DNA of 64,000 nucleotides. Origin: Archivesica marissinica (taxonomy: Eukaryota; Mollusca; Bivalvia; Venerida; Vesicomyidae). The DNA lies in contig CM026391.1 of assembly GCA_014843695.1 (NCBI GenBank), positions 37,943,515 through 38,007,514 of the forward strand, in the 5' to 3' direction. The notes under the pieces are model-generated. The model was not told the origin of the DNA. It did no database searches and saw only the letters and a list, made by a program, of their open reading frames with translations. The translations under genes were made by a program, and so were the position numbers. Below, in pieces: positions 30,967 through 43,740 of this stretch. Positions within the stretch are counted from its first letter, which is position 1; the number at the start of each line of letters is the position of its first letter.

Positions 30967-33900
30967 TTGTCTCTCAATTGCCGAGGACTAAATGGCAATA
31001 AAAAGAGACTACAGGTGTTTAAATTCTTAAAACAAAAACAATGTAGCATATATTGTCTCCAGGACACACATTTTACACCAAATATGTACAAATCCATATA
31101 TTCTGAGTGGAACAATGAATGTATATTTAGTTCAGGAACGTCTAATTCTAGAGGTGTTGCTATACTGTTCAATAGAAACTTTGAATATAAACTTCATAAT
31201 AAATATACAGATCCAGATGGAAATTTTATTGCTATAGACTTGACAGTAGATGAGAAAAAATTTACCATAATCAATTTGTATGGTCCAAACTCTGATAAAC
31301 CTGACTTCTTTGATAACATATTTAGTATTATCGACACTTTTGGAAATGAGCTATACATGCTATGCGGAGACTTTAACTTAGTACTTAACCCAGAAATGGA
31401 TTATTTTAATTACAAAACAACAAATAACAAACATGCCAGGAAAAATGTCTTACAATATATTCAAACAAAACAGCTATTAGATCCTTATAGAGAGTTCTTC
31501 CCCGATTTGAAGAAGTATACATGGAGGAAACCCACCCCATTACAACAGGCCAGATTAGACTTCTTTCTGCTAACATCAACTCTCTTACCGTATGTAGAAA
31601 ACGTTTCTATTGAATCAAGTTTTCAGTCGGACCACTCAGTTATTTTACTAAGACTTAAATTTGATGATTTTAAACATGGAAAAGGATTATGGAAGCATAA
31701 TAACTCGCTGTTAAAAGATATAGAATATTTAAACGCGATCAACAGGAAAATTGATGAAATAAAACAACAATACATGTTACTAGTGTATAATTCAGATAAT
31801 ATCAAGGAAATCCCAAATAATGAGATACAGTTTACAATAAACGATCAGTTATTCTTAGAAACGCTTTTGATGGAATTAAGGGGAAAATCAATATCCTATG
31901 GTTCTTATAAAAAGAAATTGAATCTATCAAAGGAAAAAAAATTATTAAATGAAATAAATGAGATTGAATCTAATCTGTCTGACTCAAATTTAGATAAGCT
32001 TCAGCTACTGAGAAATGAATTAAACACCATAAAGGAACAACAACTTGAACGCTATTTAATACGGTCTAGAGTAAATTGGTCCATAGCCGGTGAAAAACCT
32101 AGCAAATATTTCTGCAGTTTAGAAAAAAATAGTTTTATTTCAAAAACAATATACAAGATTGAAACTGATGATGGTTTGATCATAAAGGACCAAAACGACA
32201 TACTCAAAGAAACAAAATGTTTTTATGGAAAGTTATTTAAATCAAAATCAATTAATCTTGCTGAAGAAACTTTTATTAATTTTGTAAATAATGTTGAAAC
32301 ACCTAAATTAACACATTCAGAATCCAGTAATCTTGAAGGACATATATCTTACCACGAGTCAACTAAAGTGTTAAAAGATATGGCAAATAATAAAAGTCCA
32401 GGAACTTCTGGTTTCGGTGCAGATTTCTATAAAGTATTTTGGAACAAATTAGGATGCTTTGTAGTAAGAGCAATAAATCAGGCTTATTCATCAGGAAATC
32501 TTTCTATCTCTCAAACACAAGGTATAATTACATGTATCCCAAAAGAAAATAAACCCAAACAATTCTTGAAAAACTGGAGACCCATAACACTACTTAATAC
32601 TGTTTACAAAATTGGTTCAGGTTGTATAGCAAATAGAATAAAAACTACTATGGATAAATTGATAAGCAAAGATCAAACAGGATTTATTAAAGGCAGATAT
32701 ATTGGCGAAAATACAAGATTAATATACGATATAATGCAATATACAGAAGAAAATGACATCCCAGGACTCCTTCTTTTGATTGATTTTGAAAAAGCTTTTG
32801 ACTCCCTGTCGTGGTCATTTGTTCAAAAGACTTTATCCTTCTTTAATTTTGGGTCATCCATTAAAAAGTGGTTTGATATTTTATATAAAGATGCACAGTC
32901 CGCGGTAAATCAATGTGGAATTTTATCAGATTTTATAAAAATTGGCCGTGGATGTAGGCAAGGAGACCCTTTATCCTGTTACATATTCATCTTGTGTGCA
33001 GAAGTTTTGTCTTTGAAAATAAAAAGCAATAAACAGATTAAAGGAATTGACATAAATAACGTAGAACATAAATTATCACAATTTGCAGATGACACAACCA
33101 TGATCTTAGATGGATCAACAGAATCTCTGAATCAGACATTAAATACTTTATCGGATTATGCTATTATATCTGGATTAAATGTAAACTTTGATAAGACTAA
33201 GGTTGTATGGATAGGTAGAAAGAAATTTTCTAGTGATAGTATAAAAACAAGATGGAAACTATCTTGGAATCAACATAGTTTCAAAATGTTAGGCATACAT
33301 TTCCATGTAGATTTGAACAAGATAATAGAAATAAATTATAAAGATAAAATTGAAAAGATCCAAAACGTTATTAAACAATGGAAAAGAAGAATATTAACAC
33401 CTATTGGAAAAATAACAGTTATTAAAACTCTATTAATTTCCACTCTTAACCACTTATTTATTGCATTGCCAAACCCACCAGAGGAACTTATTAATTACCT
33501 AAATACATTAATTTATGATTTTATTTGGCAAATTACTGCCAAAATAAAAAGCAATATTCTAGTAAATGAGTACACATGGGGAGGTTTAAAAATGATCAAT
33601 ATAACTGCTTCCATAAAGGCTTTAAAACTTACATGGTTAAGAAGAATATTAGGTAATGGAAGTTGGATAAGTATTGTTAATGAAAAACTTGAAATGCAGA
33701 AATTATTCCATTGCGGAAAACACTATGTTGAAAAACTATCTAGAGAAAGTAATAACATGTTTTGGAAGGACACCTTAGGTGCCTTTGCTAATTTGATAGA
33801 GCACAGTGTAGTGAAAAAAGAGTGTATAGGTAACATACCCTTGTTTTATAATCATAAACTATTAATTGGTGAGAAGAGTGTCTTCTTAAAATCCTGGTTT

Positions 33901-34740
33901 GATGCAGGTGTCCATTACATAGCTGACCTTTTAAATGCTGATGGCACTTTTTTAACATTAGATGAATTTAAGAAAACATACAATGTCACAACAAACTATT
34001 TAGTTTATCAGGGTGTTTTAAATGCTGTAAAACAACTATTAATAACGTACAATATAACTACAAACGACATTGTCATACCACCCAGACCAACATTACCACC
34101 CACTCTAAAAGACATAACTATAAATAAGAAAGGGTCAAAAGCAATGTATAATATCTTAAATAACAATACTTCTATGCCAACTAGTCAAGCAAAATGGTTA
34201 GAAAAGCCTAGTGTAACATTTAATAAAGAGGAGTGGAAACAAATTTATTCTTTGCCTTTCAATATAACAAAAGATTCTAAACTACAGTGGTTCCAAATAA
34301 GAATATTACATAGAATTTTAGGAACAAACGATTTACTAAATAAAATAAAGTACAAGGACAGCCCACTTTGCACCTTCTGTAAGACTGAGAATGAAACAAT
34401 AGAACACTTATTCTGGGGATGCAATGCAACTAGGAAACTAATCACTGCTTTATTAACGCCATCAATAGACTTATTTGCACCTTTAAATGAAAATACAATG
34501 ATCTTTGGATACATTAATCTCAATAATAACGAGATAGCAAAGAATTTGATAATTATCTTTTTGAAAATGTATATATATAAATGTAAAATGCAAGAATGCC
34601 CCCTTACAGTAATAGGAGCAAAACATATCATATTATATTATTACAATATAAACAAAAAGGCTGCAGTGGTTAATAATAATATAGATAACTTTAGAAGAAT
34701 ATGGGAATCTATGAACGTATTTATGCCAGAGCTGTGTTGA
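30967..34740 (+). CDS. LINE ORF2: APE endonuclease and reverse transcriptase
   Basis: This frame encodes about 1257 residues without a stop. Residue numbers count from 30967, a TTG. The frame is open back to 30931 (stop TGA at 30928) and has no ATG before residue 40, so the start is uncertain. The first motif, SLNCRGLN (residues 2-9), is the usual beginning of an APE-type endonuclease, so little is missing. Endonuclease motifs: N4, LQDTH (31-35, Asp where many relatives have Glu), NLYGPN (103-108), GDFN (134-137), RLD (196-198) and SDH (221-223). Reverse transcriptase motifs: RPITLLN (538-544), DFEKAFD (606-612), GRGCRQGDP (660-668) and the catalytic FADD (706-709). A C-terminal zinc knuckle, C-X2-C-X8-H-X4-C, uses C1135, C1138, H1147 and C1152. 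The protein would nick target DNA and copy its own RNA there. All expected catalytic motifs are present, which suggests a young copy. Expression is unknown. Confidence 0.92.
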   Translation: MSLNCRGLNGNKKRLQVFKFLKQKQCSIYCLQDTHFTPNMYKSIYSEWNNECIFSSGTSNSRGVAILFNRNFEYKLHNKYTDPDGNFIAIDLTVDEKKFTIINLYGPNSDKPDFFDNIFSIIDTFGNELYMLCGDFNLVLNPEMDYFNYKTTNNKHARKNVLQYIQTKQLLDPYREFFPDLKKYTWRKPTPLQQARLDFFLLTSTLLPYVENVSIESSFQSDHSVILLRLKFDDFKHGKGLWKHNNSLLKDIEYLNAINRKIDEIKQQYMLLVYNSDNIKEIPNNEIQFTINDQLFLETLLMELRGKSISYGSYKKKLNLSKEKKLLNEINEIESNLSDSNLDKLQLLRNELNTIKEQQLERYLIRSRVNWSIAGEKPSKYFCSLEKNSFISKTIYKIETDDGLIIKDQNDILKETKCFYGKLFKSKSINLAEETFINFVNNVETPKLTHSESSNLEGHISYHESTKVLKDMANNKSPGTSGFGADFYKVFWNKLGCFVVRAINQAYSSGNLSISQTQGIITCIPKENKPKQFLKNWRPITLLNTVYKIGSGCIANRIKTTMDKLISKDQTGFIKGRYIGENTRLIYDIMQYTEENDIPGLLLLIDFEKAFDSLSWSFVQKTLSFFNFGSSIKKWFDILYKDAQSAVNQCGILSDFIKIGRGCRQGDPLSCYIFILCAEVLSLKIKSNKQIKGIDINNVEHKLSQFADDTTMILDGSTESLNQTLNTLSDYAIISGLNVNFDKTKVVWIGRKKFSSDSIKTRWKLSWNQHSFKMLGIHFHVDLNKIIEINYKDKIEKIQNVIKQWKRRILTPIGKITVIKTLLISTLNHLFIALPNPPEELINYLNTLIYDFIWQITAKIKSNILVNEYTWGGLKMINITASIKALKLTWLRRILGNGSWISIVNEKLEMQKLFHCGKHYVEKLSRESNNMFWKDTLGAFANLIEHSVVKKECIGNIPLFYNHKLLIGEKSVFLKSWFDAGVHYIADLLNADGTFLTLDEFKKTYNVTTNYLVYQGVLNAVKQLLITYNITTNDIVIPPRPTLPPTLKDITINKKGSKAMYNILNNNTSMPTSQAKWLEKPSVTFNKEEWKQIYSLPFNITKDSKLQWFQIRILHRILGTNDLLNKIKYKDSPLCTFCKTENETIEHLFWGCNATRKLITALLTPSIDLFAPLNENTMIFGYINLNNNEIAKNLIIIFLKMYIYKCKMQECPLTVIGAKHIILYYYNINKKAAVVNNNIDNFRRIWESMNVFMPELC

Positions 34741-35303
<563 letters not shown>

Positions 35304-35330
35304 AAGTATACCAGATCAGGTTATATCATG
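35304..35330. repeat. Right target-site duplication of the LINE
   Basis: This is the second copy of the 27-base satellite segment at 30732-30758, directly after the A-rich tail. It is followed in phase by the CAATCTATATCG monomer (35351) that normally follows the ACCAG variant in other higher-order copies. Confidence 0.8.
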
Positions 35331-38300
35331 CCAAGCTAAGCATAACAGATCAATCTATATCGTATAAAGCTAAGTATAACAGATCGGGTTATATCATGCC
35401 AAGCTATGTATAACAGAACGGGTTATATCATACCAAGCTAAGTATAACATATCGGGTTATATCATGCCAAGCTAAATATAACATATCAGGTTGTATCATG
35501 CCAAGCTAAGTATAACAGATCAAGTTATATCGTACTAAGCTAAATATAACAGATCAGGTTATATCATACCAAGCTACGTATAACAGATCAGGTTATATCA
35601 TGCCAAGCTAAGTATAACAGATCAGGTTATATCATGCCAAGCTACGTATAACAGATCAGGTTATATAATGCCAAGCTACGTATAACAGATCAGGTTATAT
35701 CATGCCCAGCTATGTATAACAGATCAGGTTATATCATACCAAGCTAATTATAACAGCTCAAGTTATATCATGCCAAGCTAAGTATAACAGATCAGGTTAT
35801 ATCATGCCAAGCTAAGTATAGCAGATCAGGTAATATCATGTCATGATACGTACAACAGATCAGGTTATATCATGCAAAGCTAAGTTTAACAGATCGGTTT
35901 ATATCATGCCAATCTAAGTATAACAGCTCAAGTTATATCATGCCAAGCTAAGTATAACAGATCGGGCTATATCATGCCAAGTTAAGTATAACAGAACAGG
36001 TTATATCGTACCAAGCTAAGTATAACAGATCAGGTTATATCGTACCAAGTTAAGTATAACAGATCAGGTAATATCGTACCAAGCAAAGTATAACATAAGT
36101 GGTTATATCATACCAAGCTAAGTATAACAGATCAGGTTATATCGTACCAAGCTAAGAATAACAAATCAGGTTATATCATGCCAAGCTAATTATAACAGAT
36201 CAGGTTATATCATGCCAAGCTAAGTATAACATATCAGGTTATATCGTACCAAGCTATGTATAACAAATCGGGTTATATAATGCCAAGCTAAATAAAACAG
36301 ATGAGGTTATATCATGCCAAGCTATGTATAACAGATCAGGTTATATCGTACCATGCTAAGTATAACAGCTCAAGTTATACCATGCCAAGTTAAGTATAAC
36401 AGATCGAGTTATATCATGCCAAGCTAAGTATAACAGATCGGGTTATATCATGCCAAGCTAAGTACAACAGATCAGGTTATATCGTACAAAGCTAAGTATA
36501 ACAGATCAGGTTATATCGTACCAAGTTAAGTATAACAGATCAGGTAATATCGTACCAAGCTAAGTATAACATATCAGGTTATATCAAACCAAGCTAAGTA
36601 TAACAGACCAGTTTATATCGTACCAAGCTAAGAATAAAAAATCAGGTTATATCATGCCAAGCTAAGTATAACAGATCAGGTTATATCATACCAAGCTAAG
36701 CATAACAGATCAGATTATATCATGCAAATCTAAGTATAACAGATCAGGTTATATCGTACCAAGCTAAGTATAACAGATCAGGTTATATCGTTCCAATTTA
36801 AGTATAACAGATCAGGTTATGTCGTACCAAGCTAATTATAACAGATCAGGTTATATCGTACCAAGCTAAGTATAACAGATCAGGTTATATCGTACCAAGC
36901 TAGGTATAACAGATCAGGTTATATCGTACCAAGCTATTATCATGCCAAGCTAAGTATAACAGATCGAGTTATATCATGCCAAGCTAAGTATAACTGATCG
37001 GGTTATATCATCCCAAGCTAAGTATAACAGATCGGGTTATATCATGCCAAGCTAAGTTTACCAGATCAGGTTATATCATGCCAAGCTAAGCATAACAGAT
37101 CAATCTATATCGTATAAAGCTAAGTATAACAGATCGGGTTATATCATGCCAAGCTATGTATAACAGATCGGGTTATATCATACCAAGCTAAGTATAACAT
37201 ATCGGGTTATATCATGCCAAGCTAAATATAACATATCAGGTTGTATCATGCCAAGCTAAGTATAACAGATCAAGTTATATCGTACCAAGCTAAATATAAC
37301 AGATCAGGTTATATCATACCAAGCTACGTATAACAGATCAGGTTATATCATGCCAAGCTAAGTATAACAGATCAGGTTATATCATGCCAAGCTACGCATA
37401 ACAGATCAGGTTATATAATGCCAAGCTACGTATAACAGATCAGGTTATATCATGCCCAGCTATATATAACAGATCAGGTTATATCATACGAAGCTAATTA
37501 TAACAGCTCAAGTTATATCATGCCAAGCTAAGTATAACAGATCAGGTTATATCATGCCAAGCTAAGTATAGCAGATCAGGTAATATCATGCCATGATACG
37601 TACAACAGATCAGGTTATATCATGCCAAGCTAAGTTTAACAGATCGGTTTATATCATGCCAAGCTAAGTATAACAGCTCAAGTTATATCATGCCAAGCTA
37701 AGTATAACAGATCGGGCTATATCATGCCAAGCTAAGTAAAACAGACCAGGTTATATCGTACAAAGCTAAGTATAACAGATCAGGTTATATCGTACCAAGT
37801 TAAGTATAACAGATCAGGTAATATCGTACCAAGCTAAGTATAACATATGTGGTTATATCATACCAAGCTAAGTATAACAAATCAGGTTATATCGTACCAA
37901 GCTAAGAATAACAAATCAGGTTATATCATGCCAAGCTAAATATAACAGATCAGGTTATATCATGCCAAGCTAAGTATAACATATCAGGTTTTATCGTACC
38001 AAGCTATGTATAACAAATCGGGTTATATAATGCCAAGCTAAATAAAACAGATGAGGTTATATCATGCCAAGCTATGTATAACAGATCATGTTATATCGTA
38101 ACATGCTAAGTATAACAGCTCAAGTTATACCATGCCAAGCTAAGTATAACATATCAGGTTTTATCGTACCAAGCTATGTATAACAAATCGGGTTATATAA
38201 TGCCAAGCTAAATAAAACAGATGAGGTTATATCATGCCAAGCTAAGTACAACAGATCAGGTTATATCGTACCAAGCTAAGTATAACATATCAGGTTGTAT

Positions 38301-41300
38301 CATGCTAAGCTAAGTATAACAGATCAAGTTATATCGTACCAAGCTAAGTATAACCGATCAGGTTATATCATGCCAAGCTAGGTATAACATATCAGGTTAT
38401 ATCATGCCAAGCTAAGTATAACAGCTCAGGTTATATCATGCCAAGCTATGTATAACAGATCATTTTATATCATGCCAAGCTAGGTATAACAGATCAGTTT
38501 ATATCATGCCAAGCTATGTATAACATATTAGGTTATATCATACCAAGCTAATTATAACAGCTCAAGTTATATCATGTCAAGCTAAGTATAGCAGATCAGG
38601 TTATATCATGCCAAGCTAAGTATAACAGATCTGGTAATATCATGCCAAGATACGTACAACAGATCAGGTTATATCGTACCAAGCTAAGTATAGCAGATCA
38701 TGTAATATCGTACCAAGTTAAGCATAACATATCAGGTTATATCGTACCAAGCTAAGTATAGCAGATCAGGTTATATCGTACCAGGCTAAGAATAATAAAT
38801 CAGGTTATATCATGCCAAGGTAAGTATAACAGATCAGGTTATATCATGCCAAGCTAAGTATAACAGATCGGATTATATCATGCAAAGCTAAGTATAACAG
38901 ATCGCGCTATATCATGCCAAGCTAAGTATAACTGATCGGGTTATATCATCCCAAGCTAAGTATAACAGATCGGGTTATATCATGCCAAGCTAAGTATACC
39001 AGATCAGGTTATATCATGCCAAGCTAAGCATAACAGATCAATCTATATCGTATAAAGCTAAGTATAACAGATCGGGTTATATCATGCCAAGCTATGTATA
39101 ACAGATCGGGTTATATCATACTAAGCTAAGTATAACATATCGGGTTATATCATGCCAAGCTAAATATAACATATCAGGTTGTATCATGCCAAGCTAAGTA
39201 TAACAGATCAAGTTATATCGTACCAAGCTAAATATAACAGATCAGGTTATATCATACCAAGCTACGTATAACAGATCAGGTTATATCATGCCAAGCTACG
39301 TATAACAGATCAGGTTATATAATGCCAAGCTACGTATAACAGATCAGGTTATATCATGCCCAGCTATGTATAACAGATCAGGTTATATCATGCCAAGCTA
39401 AGTATAACAGATCAGGTAATATCATGCCATGATACGTACAACAGATCAGGTTATATCATGCCAAGCTAAGTTTAACAGATGGGTTTATATCATGCCAAGC
39501 TAAGTATAACAGCTCAAGTTATATCATGCCAAGCTAAGTATAACAGATCGAGTTATATCATGCCAAGCTAAGTATAACAGATCGGGCTATATCATGCCAA
39601 GCTAAGTATAACAGATCAGGTTATATCGTACCAAGACAAGCTAAGTATAACATATGTGGTTATATCATACCAAGCTAAGTATAACAGATCAGGTTATATC
39701 GTACCAAGCTAAGAATAACAAATCAGGTTATATCATGCCAAGCTAAATATAACAGATCAGGTTATATCATGCCAAGCTAAGTATAACATATCAGGTTATA
39801 TCGTACCAAGCTATGTATAACAAATCGGGTTATATAATGCCAAGCTAAATAAAACAGATGAGGTTATATCATGCCAAGCTATGCATAACAGATCAGGTTA
39901 TATCGTAACATGCTAAGTATAACAGCTCAAGTTATACCATGCCAAGTTAAGTATAACAGATCGAGTTATATCATGCCAAGCTAAGTATAACAGATCGGGT
40001 TATATCATGCCAAGCTAAGTACAACAGATCAGGTTATATCGTACCAAGCTAAGTATAACATATCAGGTTGTATCATGCTAAGCTAAGTATAACAGATCAA
40101 GTTATATCGTACCAAGCTAAGTATAACCGATCAGGTTATATCATGCCAAGCTAGGTATAACATATTAGGTTATATCATGCCAAGCTAAGCATAACAGCTC
40201 AGGTTATATCATGCCAAGCTATGTATAACAGATCAGTTTATATCATGCCAAGCTAGGTATAACAGATCAGTTTATATCATGCCAAGCTATGTATAACATA
40301 TTAGGTTATATCATACCAAGCTAATTATAACAGCTCAAGTTATATCATGTCAAGCTAAGTATAGCAGATCAGGTTATATCATGCCAAGCTAAGTATAACA
40401 GATCAGGTAATATCATGCCAAGATACGTACAACAGATCAGGTTATATCGTACCAAGCTAAGTATAGCAGATCATGTAATATCGTACCAAGTTAAGCATAA
40501 CATATCAGGTTATATCGTACCAAGCTAAGTATAGCAGATCAGGTTATATCGTACCAGGCTAAGAATAATAAATCAGGTTATATCATGCCAAGGTAAGTAT
40601 AACAGATCAGGTTATATCATGCCAAGCTAAGTATAACAGATCGGATTATATCATGCAAAGCTAAGTATAACAGATCGCGCTATATCATGCCAAGCTAAGC
40701 ATAACATATCAGGTTATATCGTACCAAGCTAATTATAACAGATCATGATATATCGTACCAAGCTACGTATAACAGATCAGGTTATATCGTACCAAGCTAC
40801 GTATAACAGATCATGTTATATCGTACCAAGCTACGTATAACAGATCAGGTTATATCGTACCAAGCTAAGTATAGCAGATCCTGTAATATCGTACCAAGTT
40901 AAGTATAACAGATCAATTTATATCATGCAAGGCTAAGTATAACAGATCAGGTTATATCATGCCAAGCTACCTATAACAGATCAAGTTATTTCATGCCAAG
41001 CTACCTATAACAGATCAGGCTATATCATGCCAAGCTAAGTATAACAGATCAGGTTATATCGTACCAAGCTAAGTATACCAGCTCAAGTTATATCATGCCA
41101 AGCTAAGTATAACAGATCAGGTTATATCATGCCAAGCTAAGTATAACAGATCAAGTTATATGTTAACATGCTAAGTATAACAGATCAGGTTATATCGTAA
41201 CAAGCTAAGTATAACAGGTCGGGTTATATCGTACTCATCTAAATATAACAGATCAGGTTATATCGTACAACGCTAAGTATAACAGCTAAAGTTATATCAT

Positions 41301-41386
41301 GCAAAGCTAATTATAACAGATCAATTTATATCGTACAACGCTTAGTATAACAGATCAGGTTATATCGTGACAAGCTAAGTATAACA
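35304..41386. repeat. Satellite array 2, right part: 34-bp tandem repeat, about 179 copies
   Basis: The 34-bp array resumes in the same orientation and phase after the LINE. Higher-order structure continues. The rare monomer fragment AGATGAGG lies at 36299, 38049 and 39856 (spacings 1750 and 1807), and its counterpart left of the LINE lies at 30011. Removing the 4572-base insertion gives a spacing of 1716 from 30011 to 36299. CAATCTATATCG begins at 35351, 37101 and 39039. A local duplication of about 175 bp lies near 37964-38240. The array stops at a gap, so its right edge is not visible. Confidence 0.97.
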
Positions 41387-42386
41387 NNNNNNNNNNNNNN
41401 NNNNNNNNNNNNNNNNNNNNNNNNNNNNNNNNNNNNNNNNNNNNNNNNNNNNNNNNNNNNNNNNNNNNNNNNNNNNNNNNNNNNNNNNNNNNNNNNNNNN
41501 NNNNNNNNNNNNNNNNNNNNNNNNNNNNNNNNNNNNNNNNNNNNNNNNNNNNNNNNNNNNNNNNNNNNNNNNNNNNNNNNNNNNNNNNNNNNNNNNNNNN
41601 NNNNNNNNNNNNNNNNNNNNNNNNNNNNNNNNNNNNNNNNNNNNNNNNNNNNNNNNNNNNNNNNNNNNNNNNNNNNNNNNNNNNNNNNNNNNNNNNNNNN
41701 NNNNNNNNNNNNNNNNNNNNNNNNNNNNNNNNNNNNNNNNNNNNNNNNNNNNNNNNNNNNNNNNNNNNNNNNNNNNNNNNNNNNNNNNNNNNNNNNNNNN
41801 NNNNNNNNNNNNNNNNNNNNNNNNNNNNNNNNNNNNNNNNNNNNNNNNNNNNNNNNNNNNNNNNNNNNNNNNNNNNNNNNNNNNNNNNNNNNNNNNNNNN
41901 NNNNNNNNNNNNNNNNNNNNNNNNNNNNNNNNNNNNNNNNNNNNNNNNNNNNNNNNNNNNNNNNNNNNNNNNNNNNNNNNNNNNNNNNNNNNNNNNNNNN
42001 NNNNNNNNNNNNNNNNNNNNNNNNNNNNNNNNNNNNNNNNNNNNNNNNNNNNNNNNNNNNNNNNNNNNNNNNNNNNNNNNNNNNNNNNNNNNNNNNNNNN
42101 NNNNNNNNNNNNNNNNNNNNNNNNNNNNNNNNNNNNNNNNNNNNNNNNNNNNNNNNNNNNNNNNNNNNNNNNNNNNNNNNNNNNNNNNNNNNNNNNNNNN
42201 NNNNNNNNNNNNNNNNNNNNNNNNNNNNNNNNNNNNNNNNNNNNNNNNNNNNNNNNNNNNNNNNNNNNNNNNNNNNNNNNNNNNNNNNNNNNNNNNNNNN
42301 NNNNNNNNNNNNNNNNNNNNNNNNNNNNNNNNNNNNNNNNNNNNNNNNNNNNNNNNNNNNNNNNNNNNNNNNNNNNNNNNNNNNNN
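41387..42386. other. Assembly gap, exactly 1000 N
   Basis: A second run of exactly 1000 N separates the 34-bp array from the third array. As with the first gap, the length is probably a placeholder, so neither the junction nor the amount of missing satellite is known. A reverse-strand frame crossing it is an artefact of the N run. Confidence 0.99.
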
Positions 42387-43081
42387 TGCTATGCAGAAAC
42401 ATGTGTATTTACTGTATGCTATGCAGTAACATGTGTATTTACTGTAGTTTATGCAGAAACATGTGTATTTACTGTATGCTATGCAGAAACATGTTTATTT
42501 ACTGTAGGCTATGCAGAAACATGTGTATTTACTGTAGTCTATGCAGAAACATGTGTATTTACTGTATGCTATGCAGAAACATGTGTATTGATTGTAGTCT
42601 ATGCAGTAACATGTATATTTACTGTAGTCTATGAAGAAACATGTGTATTTATTGTAGTCTATGCAGTAGCATGTGTATTTACTGTAGGCTATATAGAAAC
42701 ATGTGTATTTACTGTATGCTATGCAGTAACATGTGTATTTACTGTAGTCTATGCAGAAACATGAGTATTTACTGTATGATATGCAGTAACATGTGTATTT
42801 ACTGTAGACTATGCAGAAACATGTGTATTTACTATAGACTATGCAGAAACATGTGTATTTACTGTAGGCTATGCAGAAACATGTGTATTTACTGTAGTCT
42901 ATGCAGAAACATGTGTATTTACTGTAGACTATGCAGAAACATGTGTATGTACTGTAGTCTATGCAGAAACATGTGTATTTACTGTATTTATGCAGAAATA
43001 TGTGTATTTACTGCATGCTATGCAGAAACATGTGTATTTACTGTAGGCTATGCAGTAACATGTGTATTTACTGTAGTCTAT

Positions 43082-43740
43082 GATGAAACATGTGCGTTTA
43101 CTGTAGGGTATGCAGAAACATGTGTATTTACTGTAGGCTATGCAGAAACATGTGTATTTACTGTAGTCTATGCAGAAACATGTGAATTTACTGTAGGCTA
43201 TGCAGAAACATGTGTATTTACTGTATGCTATGCAGAAACATGTGTATTTACTGTAGGCTATGCAGATACATGTGTATTTACTGTATGCTATGCAGAAACA
43301 TGTGTATTTATTGTAGTATATGCAGAAACATGTGTAGTTACTGTAGTCTATGCAGAAACATGTGTATTTATTGTAGTCTATGCATAAACATGTGTATTTA
43401 CTGTAGGCTATGCAGTAACATGTGTATTTACTGTAGTCTATGATGAAACATGTATATTTACTGTAGGGTATGTAGAAACATGTGTATTTACTGTAGGCTA
43501 TGCAGAAACATGAGTATTTACTGTAGTCTATGCAGAAACATGTGTATTTACTGTAGGTTATGCAGAAACATGTGTATTTACTGTATGCTATGTAGAAACA
43601 TGTGTTTGTACTGAAGACTATGCAGACACATGTGTATTTACTGTATGCTATTCAGAAACATTTGTATTTACTGTATGCTATGCAGTAACATGTGTATTTA
43701 CTGTAGGGTATGCAGAGACATGTGTATTTACCTTAGGCTA
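43082..43740. repeat. Array 3 block, copy also at 49671-50540
   Basis: The rare unit GATGAAACATGTGCGTTTAC lies at 43082 and 49671 (offset 6589) and is followed in both places by the same order of variants: GTGAATTTAC, CAGATACATG, GATGAAACATGTATATTTAC and GTGTTTGTAC. They end at the unique CCTTAGGCTA at 43731 and 50530 (offset 6799). The 210-base difference equals seven extra units in the right copy. Confidence 0.75.

Noticed and set aside
41326..42402. Reverse frame of 358 codons across the second gap
   Set aside because: It consists almost wholly of N, so nothing is encoded that can be read.
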